Shown one piece after another: positions 17,206-26,900 of a DNA stretch of 64,000 nt. The notes beneath the pieces were generated by a model. That model was given only the letters and a program-made list of their open reading frames with translations. It was not told the DNA's origin and did no database searches. This stretch comes from Roseibacillus persicicus. GTDB lineage: Bacteria; Verrucomicrobiota; Verrucomicrobiia; Verrucomicrobiales; Akkermansiaceae. Both the position numbers and the translations under genes were made by a program. How positions within the stretch are numbered: the stretch's first letter is position 1; each line of letters starts with the position of its first letter. The DNA lies in NCBI RefSeq assembly GCF_014651675.1, contig NZ_BMXI01000006.1, forward strand, positions 205,866 through 269,865, given 5' to 3'.

Positions 17206-19866
17206 TTATGGAAATTGAGGACGTTGGAAAGGCTTGGGTTGGGATGAGCGGCGCAGTTGTTCGATAGCGCGGGTGCGGGCACGGATGTCTTGCTCCGATT
17301 GAATCATGCGCATCACTTTCAACATAAACTCGAAATCCTGATCTTCCATTGAACCGCCGCCGCCGCCGCCACCACCGCCTTCTCCATTCTCTTGTTCGCC
17401 TTCTAACAGCTTGGCCCATTCGCGTAATTGCTCGGCCCACTTTTTCGAGAAGACGATGCTGCGGAAGGTGAGGTTGCGCGCCAATCGTTCGCGGTTGAAT
17501 TCCAGGCCTTCGTCGATTTTGGAAGCTTCCATTTTTTCCAAGAGCTCCTTGTGAATTTCTTTCTCCGTGCGGGAGTAAAAGTGGCCGAGGTCTTCGCGGA
17601 TCCAACGCACATCGGAAGCGGTTCTTTTTTGCTGCAAGGCCAGCTCGCCGAGAAGACGTTCTTCCACGGGGTCGATCTCGGTGGTGCGCAGGCCGATCAG
17701 TTTGTCGATCGAACCAGTCATGGCGTTGGCAATGCCATCATGGTCGTTCGCTGCTCGCTTCAGGCGGTTGACAAAGGTTGCGGCTTCGAAGTCCCGGTTG
17801 GCTTCGTTCGCTTTCTCCAAGGTCTCCCGCATTTTTTTAAGTGCTTCCTCTTGTTTCTCGGTGGCCTCCTTGAGGTCCTTCTTGGATTGTTCCGGCGTTG
17901 AGCGTTGGTCCTGAGCCTTTTTGAGCTGTTCTTCCACTTCGGGAAGGTCTTCCTCGGAGAGTTCCTTGAGTTGCTGTCCGGTCTCGGAGAGCTTTTTCAT
18001 GGTCTCTGGTTCGATTTCGCCGTTGCGGAGAGCGTCTTGGAAAAGCTTCTCCATCTCCTCATTGAGCTTCTCCATCTTTTCCACATTTTCCTGCTCGGCT
18101 GCACGCTGCTTTTCCAGGCGGTCTTGATTCTCAGGTGCTTGCAGGTCCTCGTCGCTGAGACGCTCGATGCGTTTGTTCTCGTCCAGGTTATTCTGTTCTT
18201 CGCGCGCGGCATCTTCCAGCTCGCCAATCGCCCGGTCGAAACGATCCTTCAGCATCTGGGCATGCTCATCGCGGGTCAGGATATAGATTTCGATGGGTTG
18301 GGAATAGGAACGCTCGCGGTCGGGGAGATAGTCCTCGGTAAAGGCTCGCAGGGTCAGCTTCTGCGGTTCGATGCCGAAGACCACGGGGGAAAAGGCCGCA
18401 GGCGCGACGAGCTGGCTCTCGGCAGGCCCGCCGGGAGCCAATTCCATTTCGCCCTTCGCCGGACTGTCCGGGCTGGGCTTGGTGAACTCGCCCTGCCACT
18501 CGAGACCGAAGGTTTTCAGTCCATAGTCGTCCTGGGCGGTGACTTCGAATTCTAGGGTTTCCTCAGGAAGAATGGCGATTTGTCTTTGGGCTCCTTGAAT
18601 ATAGACCGTGGGGGCCTCATCCGTCAGGGGCTCCAATCGCAGGCGAAAGGTTTCCGTTCCAGCTAATCCCAATTTGTCGACCCAAGAAAGACGCACTTCG
18701 CGGATGTTCTCTGCAATGTCCAGGGCGGGATAGCTGGCGCGACGGCCCTTGGCGTTGGCCGACATCTTGACCGGTTGTGCGGGTTCAGGGGCGGATTCCT
18801 CCTCAGCGGGCTGAGCAGCCGAGGGGAGGTCGCGGACCTCCAGCTGACCCGAGGCCAAGTCGCGAGAGGCATTCGCGTGCAAGCTGACAGAGCTGCCTTG
18901 CAAAATCGCGAGAGTGCCCGAACGAACATCGATCTGGCGGTCGGGGAGCTCGAGATACTCGGGGAGGGCGATCATGGCGTCCACGGATTCCAAGGTTGGA
19001 GGGAGAGTGGGAATGACTTTCACCCGCGCCCGGGCATCGCCGGCAGAAAGTGAAATGCTGCTTTCCTTCTGCTGGCCCGAAAATTCGAAGCGATAGCGAT
19101 TTTCATCACGAGTGCTTTCCAGCCACGACTGGCCGCTCAAGCGGGCGCGGGCATTGGCTGGCTTTTTCTCCGAGTCTTTGGCGAGTCCAACCTCAAGCTC
19201 GAATGGCTCGCCGAGAGGGACGACGATTTGATTGGGAAGCTTGGAATCGAACTTTGTTAAGGTGTAGCGAGGAGTGTCCGAAAGGGGCATCAACCAGCGT
19301 TGCAGGGCATTGAGACCCGCTTTGGGGAGGGTCACGAAGGCTCCCGCAGCCAAGAGAATCAGGGCGGAGACGACAATCAGACCCGTGCGGTTCCGGTTAC
19401 TGGGGAGCGCTTCCGAAAAGTCGCGCTTGGCAGCTGCGGCGGCGACATCGCGGGTGGCAGCGGCGCGGAGAGCGGGGGAGAGGGAGGCTGCGGATTCCGA
19501 TTGACCAGAAAGCTCGAGAACCCCGAGCAAGCGATCACCGAGGCGCGGAAACTTTTGGGAAATCAGACGGGCCAACTGATTCTCCCGCCTGTTCTTCAAA
19601 ACCCAACGGTGGATCCAATAAGGTGCGAAAAAGGCGAAAAGTGAGGTGCCGGCAATGAGAATGACCAGTCGAAGCCAGCCCGGAGTCGGCATCAGGCGAT
19701 CCAGAGCAAAAACGACCAGGAAAGAAAGGAGCAGGCCGAAGAAGCCAGCTAGAATCGCTTCGACCATCTTGGCGCGCCAGAGATGACGCCGGAATTCCTG
19801 CAATTGCTTGTGCAATTCGGGCGGAATTTCCGCGGCGAGCTGATCGGTTCCGGTGGGTTCAGACAT
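17206..19866 (-). CDS. Large DUF4175-like membrane protein with coiled coil
   Basis: An 886-residue protein with two adjacent transmembrane helices near the N-terminus (MVEAILAGFFGLLLSFLVVF and WLRLVILIAGTSLFAFFAPY) and a third around residue 165 (TGLIVVSALILLAAGAFVTL). A long extracytoplasmic region with Ig-like strands follows. From about residue 540 there is an extended charged coiled coil (EKMEKLNEEMEKLFQDAL, ATEKQEEALKKMRETLEKAN). It ends in a nine-glycine run and a FEFMLKVMRMIQSEQDIRAR helix. This matches the DUF4175-like proteins found beside vWA/aerotolerance genes in Planctomycetes and Verrucomicrobia. It is the first gene of the operon visible here; the MoxR, DUF58 and vWA genes often linked with it are absent. 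The ATG at 19866 is preferred to a longer start at 19932. Confidence 0.78.
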   Translation of the reverse strand: MSEPTGTDQLAAEIPPELHKQLQEFRRHLWRAKMVEAILAGFFGLLLSFLVVFALDRLMPTPGWLRLVILIAGTSLFAFFAPYWIHRWVLKNRRENQLARLISQKFPRLGDRLLGVLELSGQSESAASLSPALRAAATRDVAAAAAKRDFSEALPSNRNRTGLIVVSALILLAAGAFVTLPKAGLNALQRWLMPLSDTPRYTLTKFDSKLPNQIVVPLGEPFELEVGLAKDSEKKPANARARLSGQSWLESTRDENRYRFEFSGQQKESSISLSAGDARARVKVIPTLPPTLESVDAMIALPEYLELPDRQIDVRSGTLAILQGSSVSLHANASRDLASGQLEVRDLPSAAQPAEEESAPEPAQPVKMSANAKGRRASYPALDIAENIREVRLSWVDKLGLAGTETFRLRLEPLTDEAPTVYIQGAQRQIAILPEETLEFEVTAQDDYGLKTFGLEWQGEFTKPSPDSPAKGEMELAPGGPAESQLVAPAAFSPVVFGIEPQKLTLRAFTEDYLPDRERSYSQPIEIYILTRDEHAQMLKDRFDRAIGELEDAAREEQNNLDENKRIERLSDEDLQAPENQDRLEKQRAAEQENVEKMEKLNEEMEKLFQDALRNGEIEPETMKKLSETGQQLKELSEEDLPEVEEQLKKAQDQRSTPEQSKKDLKEATEKQEEALKKMRETLEKANEANRDFEAATFVNRLKRAANDHDGIANAMTGSIDKLIGLRTTEIDPVEERLLGELALQQKRTASDVRWIREDLGHFYSRTEKEIHKELLEKMEASKIDEGLEFNRERLARNLTFRSIVFSKKWAEQLREWAKLLEGEQENGEGGGGGGGGGSMEDQDFEFMLKVMRMIQSEQDIRARTRAIEQLRRSSQPKPFQRPQFP

Positions 19867-20032
19867 AGGGAAGAATGCAGTTAGGTTCTCAGAGAAGCAA
19901 AGCGTGCGCCAGCGGGAAAATTGGGTGAACAAGATCCCTGAAAAACTGACTACGACTCATCATCGCACCTCTTGTCGAAAATGCAGCTCGTTTTCTAGAT
20001 GCGAACACAGTTGAAGTTCTGGGCTGAGCCCG

Positions 20033-20070
20033 AAAAAAATGGCCCCTGGAGTTTCCTCCAGAGGCCATTT
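20033..20070 (-). terminator. Rho-independent terminator of the LamG/TSP3 gene
   Basis: Read on the minus strand, AAATGGCC and CTGGAG pair with CTCCAG and GGCCATTT around a GAAA-type loop, and the stem runs straight into a T7 tract. It lies 32 bp after the stop at 20102 and is oriented for that gene. Confidence 0.85.
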
Positions 20071-20101
20071 GCAGTGTTTTTCTGATTTCAGTTAGAAAAA
20101 T

Positions 20102-23100
20102 CTAGTTTTCGCGAATGACGTAGAACTTTTTCGTAGTTCCTCCCAGCACTCCGGTGTCGGTGAAACTGGTGGTTGCTCCGCCATTGGCAATGTTGGCGTT
20201 TTCGACTGTCCAGCTCGCGTAAGGAAGCGAGAGATCGGTTGTCGAAATCACGTTGTAGGAGGCAGCGCCGCCCGCAGAGTTCCAAGTGATGGTCGCGTCA
20301 TCGGCGGCCGGGACGTTGGCACTTACACTGACAATCTCGATGTCGCCAGCAGGGGCAACCACGCCATTGAGCATCTCGAGAGCGGAGTAACCGGCCCGAC
20401 CTCCATCAGCGAGCGCCTCGATGTCGGTGGCACTGAGAACCTCACCAAAGAAGGCCAAGTCGTCCATGCGCCCACGGAATTCGCGGTCACCGCAACAAGG
20501 ATCGTCACCGATTGTCCACAGAGCTGTGGTTGCCTCGAAGGTCGAGGAAACTCCAGTCCGCTCATTCTGAAGGGCGCCATCAACATAAGTCTGCGCGCTG
20601 CCGGTTGTTCCATCCCATGTGATGGCCACGTGCTGCCAGACGCCGGTCTTGAACGTGCCCTGAGAGACGGAGCTTCCATTGTTGGCAATGCGATAATCAG
20701 AGCCTCCATCTGCCTTGTTGGAAATTCCCCAGAACTCGGTTCCCGTGGTCCCGCGATGGTTGATGATGCCTCCGCGAGCGCCATTGCCAAGAGAGTTGGC
20801 GTTGACCCAAATCGAGATGGTGAAGGCGGTAGTGGAGCTATCGTAAGGATCTTCCACAACCATGCTGGTGTCCGGTGCGCCGGTGTTTGGCAGGCTCAAG
20901 GAGGCGTTGCCGATCAGTGGTGTAGAGGTGTCCCAGGCAATGGAACCGATTTGGTTGGCTGTTTCCTGCGCGGTCGACGCGGGTGCCGGAGCGGTGTCAG
21001 CCGCGATGATTCCTTCTCCCTCGTCGAAGCTATAATAGGAAAGCAGAGTTCCGCTGATAGTCGGCAAATTCACACTAGCCGCGTTGTCCGGGTCCGTCCC
21101 GGCAGTAATCTCATTGGGGTCGGAAACTCCGTCCATGTCAGTGTCCCGGGAGTTCGGGTCGGTGATAAAGCCGTTGCTGGTTACGCCTTCCACTCCCATT
21201 TCGACACCGTCGGAAATTCCGTCATTGTCGGAATCTGGATCATTAGGGTCGGTGGGCTCATTGCCGAAAGCGCCATTGGCGTCGCCAAAATACTCATCCC
21301 CGTCGGAGACTCCGTCATCATCTGAATCGGGGTCATTTGGATTGGTGAAGGACAAATCGAGCTCGTCGACGTCGTCAATTCCATCTCCGTCGATATCAGA
21401 CCCCGAGGTGAAGTCACTATCCAAGTTGCCGATGAGGTCCAGTTCCCACTGGTCGCAAACCCCATCACCATCGGTGTCGTCCACCTTCAGGCTCTCTGGA
21501 GCCGAGGTGAAGTTGGTAAGAAGGTTGTTTCCGGCGATTCCTGATTCATAGATGCCATTGATGAGGCCGGAGGGAAGGGCTGCGTTGAACATGGCGAAAT
21601 CGTCCAAGCAGGCGTTGACGCGGCGGCTGCCGTTGGTGCCGTCCGCACCCAGGCCCCAGGCATTGGAGTCGGTGATCTCCGAAACGCCGTTGAAGGCGCT
21701 CGATGCGAGTTGATTGCCGTTGAGATAAGTGGTGGCAGTGGAGCCGTCAAAAGTGACCGCGACATGATGCCATTGGCCCAAGGTCAAATCGTTGGTGCCG
21801 GAATCCAGTGCTTGACCGGAAATCCGTGCTTCCAGAGCCCGGTTGGGGGAGCCATCGATTCCCAAGCCATAGTTGCGTCCGGTGCCGTTGTTATCAGTCA
21901 CCTCGCGGGTCATAAAGATTCCGAGGTAACCTGCCTGACGGGGCTTAATCCACCCCATAATCGTAAACTGGGGAGAAGAGCTTTCCAGTCCAGCGATGGG
22001 ATCGATTTTGAAGAAGGTATTATTTTCTCCCGCAAGGTCCGCGTATCCACAGATTCCGTCTCCCGCGCCTGTGGAGAGCTTCCAGGTCAGGCCGTTGGCG
22101 TTTTGGATTGGTCCGTCTGGGACCTGACCCGACTTGTCGACAGCCACTGTCCCGTTGGCATTGTCCAGAGGCCAGTATCCGATCAAGTTGGGATAAAAGT
22201 CAGGGAAATCAGCGCTATCAGTGGGATCTGTTCCGATGTTGAACTCATCCAAGTCGTTGAATCCGTCTCCGTCAGTGTCGGCGGAATTCGGGTCGGTGAC
22301 AAAGGTGGAATCGATTGTATCAAGAAGCTCGGAGCCGTCCGACAAGCCGTCACCGTCACTATCGGGGTTGAGGGGATCGGTTGCCGCATTGGGCGAGCCG
22401 ATTGGGAATGGGTTGAGGCTCCCGGTCACTTCTTCGCCATCCAGAAGATTGTCTTCATCGGTGTCATTAATGCCGGGATCCGTGAAATGAACATTCATCT
22501 CATTGGCGTTTGACAGATTGTCGCTATCGAAGTCGTCGGTCCCGTTCTGGGTCAGATCACCCAACAAAAGTTCCTCCCAAGTATCACACATTCCATCGCC
22601 ATCACTGTCGGGGTTGGCGATCGAAGCATAGGTGGGATCAATCGTGAAGGCGAGGTCGTTGGCAGGGTTGCCGTCCAAATCCTTTGTCGCGATGCTGGCA
22701 ATCGTAGAAGCGTCGATCGCGCTATTAAAAACGGCGACTTCGTCGATATCACCCACGAACTGGCGGTCCGAGGTCGCTGGGTCGAAGCCGACCAGCCATT
22801 CTCCCGAAGTGGTGATGGTATCCAGAGCGCCTCCCTGTACGTCGGAGTTCACTTCCACGCCGTCGAGGTAGACTGTTCGATTGACGCCATCGTAGACGAC
22901 CGCGCCGTGGTACCATGTTCCCACCGCTACGCTACCGTCTGCGCTCTTTGTGGAATCGCCGCTGATTCGGCCGTCGAAGCGATTGAGATCGTGCTCGATT
23001 CCGTAGAGGCGATTGTTGCCATTGCCGTCGTTGGTATCGCGAGTCACCATGATGCCACGCGGCTCGCCAGTAGCGGCATCACTATCGACCCGGAACCATG

Positions 23101-23425
23101 CCATAATGGTGATGGCGTTGGAGCCCTCAATGCCGCTTCCCAAGCTGGGGATGCTGAAGTAGTCTTCGGTCGCCCCACTGAGGCTGACATGACCGCACAG
23201 GGGCCCAAGCTCCCAAGTGGGGTCTCCGGATGAGACGTATTCTGCAGTTCCTGCTGTGCCCGCCGTTCCCGTTGCCAGGTTCGGGACCTCGAAGTCCCCG
23301 TCAACTTGGTTAAAATTCCAATAGCCGACCAAATCATCAATGGGTGCGGCAATGGTTTGAGTAAATGATGACGCGAAAGCGCCGAGGACTGCCATTGTGA
23401 CAGCTGAGGTTCGTTTAGGTTTCAT
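20102..23425 (-). CDS. Giant secreted LamG / thrombospondin-3-repeat protein
   Basis: An 1107-residue protein with a signal peptide (MKPKRTSAVTMAVLGAFASS). It alternates three LamG/concanavalin domains (about residues 30-255, 415-640 and 805-1020; each has a strand like GYWNFNQVDGD and a WYHGAVVYDG or WQHVAITWDG motif) with two blocks of thrombospondin type 3 calcium-binding repeats (DPLNPDSDGDGLSDGSEL, DTDGDGFNDLDEFNIGTDP and similar). The C-terminal 60 residues form a separate module ending KKFYVIREN that also occurs in two other secreted proteins of this window. It is probably a cell-surface or matrix protein that binds glycans in a calcium-stabilised rod. The gene is monocistronic with its own terminator. 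Confidence 0.88.
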   Translation of the reverse strand: MKPKRTSAVTMAVLGAFASSFTQTIAAPIDDLVGYWNFNQVDGDFEVPNLATGTAGTAGTAEYVSSGDPTWELGPLCGHVSLSGATEDYFSIPSLGSGIEGSNAITIMAWFRVDSDAATGEPRGIMVTRDTNDGNGNNRLYGIEHDLNRFDGRISGDSTKSADGSVAVGTWYHGAVVYDGVNRTVYLDGVEVNSDVQGGALDTITTSGEWLVGFDPATSDRQFVGDIDEVAVFNSAIDASTIASIATKDLDGNPANDLAFTIDPTYASIANPDSDGDGMCDTWEELLLGDLTQNGTDDFDSDNLSNANEMNVHFTDPGINDTDEDNLLDGEEVTGSLNPFPIGSPNAATDPLNPDSDGDGLSDGSELLDTIDSTFVTDPNSADTDGDGFNDLDEFNIGTDPTDSADFPDFYPNLIGYWPLDNANGTVAVDKSGQVPDGPIQNANGLTWKLSTGAGDGICGYADLAGENNTFFKIDPIAGLESSSPQFTIMGWIKPRQAGYLGIFMTREVTDNNGTGRNYGLGIDGSPNRALEARISGQALDSGTNDLTLGQWHHVAVTFDGSTATTYLNGNQLASSAFNGVSEITDSNAWGLGADGTNGSRRVNACLDDFAMFNAALPSGLINGIYESGIAGNNLLTNFTSAPESLKVDDTDGDGVCDQWELDLIGNLDSDFTSGSDIDGDGIDDVDELDLSFTNPNDPDSDDDGVSDGDEYFGDANGAFGNEPTDPNDPDSDNDGISDGVEMGVEGVTSNGFITDPNSRDTDMDGVSDPNEITAGTDPDNAASVNLPTISGTLLSYYSFDEGEGIIAADTAPAPASTAQETANQIGSIAWDTSTPLIGNASLSLPNTGAPDTSMVVEDPYDSSTTAFTISIWVNANSLGNGARGGIINHRGTTGTEFWGISNKADGGSDYRIANNGSSVSQGTFKTGVWQHVAITWDGTTGSAQTYVDGALQNERTGVSSTFEATTALWTIGDDPCCGDREFRGRMDDLAFFGEVLSATDIEALADGGRAGYSALEMLNGVVAPAGDIEIVSVSANVPAADDATITWNSAGGAASYNVISTTDLSLPYASWTVENANIANGGATTSFTDTGVLGGTTKKFYVIREN

Positions 23426-23957
23426 GGTTTTTGTCGTGTATGTGACAGTCGGACTGCCAATTTTCTCAACTCGCTCTTTTCCAAATGCTTCGAGACTAAT
23501 TGGGTAAGATCACGAAATTACGCAAATTAGTCCTTCGGCAGAGCGGCTAGGTTGTTACTGCCGCACCGCCAACAGATTGGACGCATTTCAATCTTAAAAA
23601 TGGGTATGTCTCCAAATTTCTAGGATTGCGAAGAAAGGGAATGTTAGATGCAGGCGGCTCGGGAGTAGGGCTGACCTGAGATCGTGAAGGGGCGGGAAGC
23701 TTCGCTGAGAAAGTGGTCTCGAGCGGAAGAGATCGTTTTGTTTCTGGCCGAAAATGCCTTGCGGAACTTCGATTTGGAGAAGGGCCGGAGCTTTTTAAAC
23801 ATTTTGACCAGAAAAATAGGGCAAAGGTTTCGTCGGAAAGCAGTAACCAGTCAGACCATCCGGTATTTCGTGTTGAATTCAAAGAGGCCGAAAAAAAAAT
23901 GTCCACTTTTGTATCTAGCTTGCAGTTACATTGTAATCTCACGAGCCGAATGCGCTC
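23426..23957. other. Intergenic region between divergent surface-protein genes
   Basis: This 532-bp stretch separates the divergent LamG/TSP3 and Verru_Chthon genes and must hold both promoters. A candidate promoter for the rightward gene lies at 23909-23937. Short open frames on both strands have no start context or family resemblance, and no tRNA, repeat or strong hairpin is seen. Confidence 0.5.
23909..23937 (+). promoter_or_regulatory. Candidate sigma70-type promoter for the Verru_Chthon gene
   Basis: TTGTAT at 23909-23914 and TGTAAT at 23932-23937 are separated by 17 bp. The -10 matches consensus at five of six positions, the -35 at only three. Transcription would start near 23944, giving a leader of about 14 nt before the ATG at 23958. 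Confidence 0.4.
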
Positions 23958-26900
23958 ATGAAACCATTTCAACCCATTATGAACTCACGTAGCGGCCATA
24001 AACCTAGACGGTCTCAGCAAGGTTTTTCTCTCATCGCAACAGTCACTATGCTGGTGTTGCTTTCCTTGATTTCAGTCGGTCTCTTAACGCTGTCTGCAGC
24101 CACGATTCGGAGTAGTCAGGCAGGGAGCTCCCGTCAGGAGGCCGAAGCGAATGCCAGATTGGGCCTCATGATCGCGATTGGCGAACTTCAAAAGACCGTC
24201 GGTCGTGATCGCTTCATCACGGCGCCGGCAGGGATCTTTGATGATTCACTGGAAACCTCCCGTCACTACACTGGCGTGTGGGAGGCGAGGGAGGATCCTC
24301 GCGAATTAGGGTCTGCGGATGGCCTCGGGAAGAAGATTGACTATGAGAGCCAGGGGGCCTTTCGCCGCTGGTTGGTTTCCAATTCCGATGACAAGGCGTT
24401 GGAGCAAGAAGGCTTCTTCGACCGAAGTTCTTTGAACAATACCATTGCTATGGTGGCGGACGGAACAGTTGGAAGTGACCCTGACCGCCAGGTTAAGGCG
24501 GGTCGAGTGCCCATCGAGAAGAATGGAGAGAAAGAAGGGGGAAGCTACGCGTGGTGGGTGAGCGAGAATGGCTCCAAGGTTTCCCTAGGTGTGCGTGACT
24601 GGGCCACTGCGGGTGACCAGACGGGCAATCGTCCCGAGATTAAGGTCGGCGATCACCTCATTCGTTCCGGCACCCCCGGGGTATATGGATTGGATGCCAT
24701 TGAAGAGCTGGATTGGGAGTCGAACTCGGAGACCACCAACAAGGTTTTCACCATCGGCACGACCCCATTGGCGTCACAAATCTCCAAGGATGTTCTCGAG
24801 GAGTATTATCATGACCTTGCCTTGGGGTCTCGTTCTCTTCTGACCAATGTGACTTCGGGCGGATTGAAGAAGGACTTGAGCCTCTTCTTTGAAGGGGAGC
24901 CCGAGGGAGGCGAGTGGACCGGAAGCATCATTGAGGGTAATCCTCCGCTGGGTCCGTATGGAAAAGATTCACTCAGTCCCCACGATGAGTTCGACACCGG
25001 CAACTGGAAGCAGTTGCGGCAGCACTACTCCATCCATAAGACCGATCGCGACTCCCAGGAGAAAAAGTTGATGGCGGGAGCGGCTAGTCTGCAGGCAGTG
25101 GACGATTTCTCTCCGACGCCCGGGTTGTCGCATCCCTATCCCAGTTGGAATCATCAGCGCAAGCTCGTGACACCTGTCGTTCAGCGCATTTGCTACATTC
25201 TATCGGTTGGAGTTCAGGACGCCTCCCGCGGTCGGGTGTCGGCCGAGAAGTTGAATACTGTGACTCCTCGTTTCAAAAACTTCGACAAGGAGCGTAACAA
25301 GTACATCCTCACTTTCCACGCCTTTCCAGCGGTGGTTCTTTGGAATCCATATAACCTGAAGATGGAGTGCCCCGGTTTTTCCGTAGGCAACATGGGGATG
25401 TCGGTGGAGCACTCGGTGACTGCTTCGGGCGGTGAGTTGGACTACCAGTGGATTGACCACAGCTATCAATCCAATGACGCCAGCTGGAACGTGATCGGAA
25501 TGACTGTCGATACTCCGTTCGAACTCGAACCCGGCGAAGCGAAAATGTTCTTCGGTTCCGAGGATGTCTATCGCCAGACCAGCCAATTCTATGCTCGCGG
25601 CGAGACCGCCCGGCGGGTCTCGAACATCGACTATGACCCGAGCGGCCGCGGAGGAGATTTCTCTGCTGGAATCGTGAAGAACGGTGTCATTGGCGATACT
25701 TACAATCAGGGCGATTCCAATTTCCCGGGTGAGCTTTTGCTCAATGGCATGTATCTCAATGCTGAGGACATGGTGGGGATTTCGACCAAAGTCTTCACCC
25801 CACAAGGCTCCCGCAATTCCGGTCCCCGTGCGGATTACAATGGTCTCGTTTACTACGCGACTTATTCCTCCTTGGACGTGCGCATGATTATGCGGAGCTT
25901 TCCCGGAGGGTATCGCACCACTCCGTTGTGGTGGACCCAGTGGGGTGGCGGTGGCGGTAATCGCCCGCGTGCTTCCAAGTGGTCGGGTAAAGTCAGCTGG
26001 CGCAACGACGAAGGAAATCCGGCTTCCGAACAAGGCGAGCTATTTTCCCAGTTCTTCGTTCAGGACCTGGTGGGCGGTCAGAAGAAGCCGTTCATGTTGG
26101 TCGATCTGCGCATGAAGAGCACCGATGGGGACAGCGACGAACGCAATCCTAATATCACTTGGCTGCACAACATTCCTTATCATCCCTATTCTGGAATCTC
26201 GGGGCAGGGGACATCGGGAAGCGAAACCCAAGGAGCCGGCAATCTCGCTACAGCTGCGCATGCCCGTCCATACACCATCGTCTACACCCCGGTTCAGTCG
26301 GCTTTCGAGGCTTGGAACCAGTTGCAGCTGGGCACCGTCGATGGCGAACTTCGTCCTTATATGGGCAACAGCTACGGCCCCAACGGACAGCACAAGGCTG
26401 TCGCTACCGAGGTGCCATTGGCTCCTTTGCAGTCTATCGCCCAGCTTCAACACGTGCCCCAGGTGCCCATCGATGCGACCCGCTGGTCAGGTTTGAGTTT
26501 GCAGAACTATGCCATTGGTAATTCCTTCGCTAATCCGAATGTTCCTAGCGATGACATCTCCAAGACCGGTTGGTCGGTTTGGTTGGACTCGCGTGTGGAC
26601 AATGCGGATAGCCGGACAGGAATGCTCGCCGACCTCGATGGGAAAAAGTGGCACGAGACGACCAATGGGCAAGGTCCGTCTACCGAGCACTTCAAGCCGA
26701 CCAAGCATCTGGACCGCAGTTATGTGGCCAACACCTTGCTTTGGGATGACTTCTTCTTTTCCGGCATCGCGGACTACAACGGTAGCGCTTTGACGAATGC
26801 GGGAATGGATACGGTCTCTTCAAGCCTGGAGAATGTGATGGAAGACTTTTTCTCTCAGAAATCCCAACTTCCCAACCCCCGTCTGGTGGCCGATTTGGGG

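Noticed and set aside
21181..22560. Repetitive GACNNNGAC-type DNA suggesting a tandem array
   Set aside because: It is the coding sequence of thrombospondin type 3 calcium-binding repeats, not a DNA repeat or CRISPR.
23547..23972. A 141-codon minus-strand frame in the intergenic gap
   Set aside because: It overlaps the start of the Verru_Chthon gene, has no family resemblance and would remove the likely promoter region.
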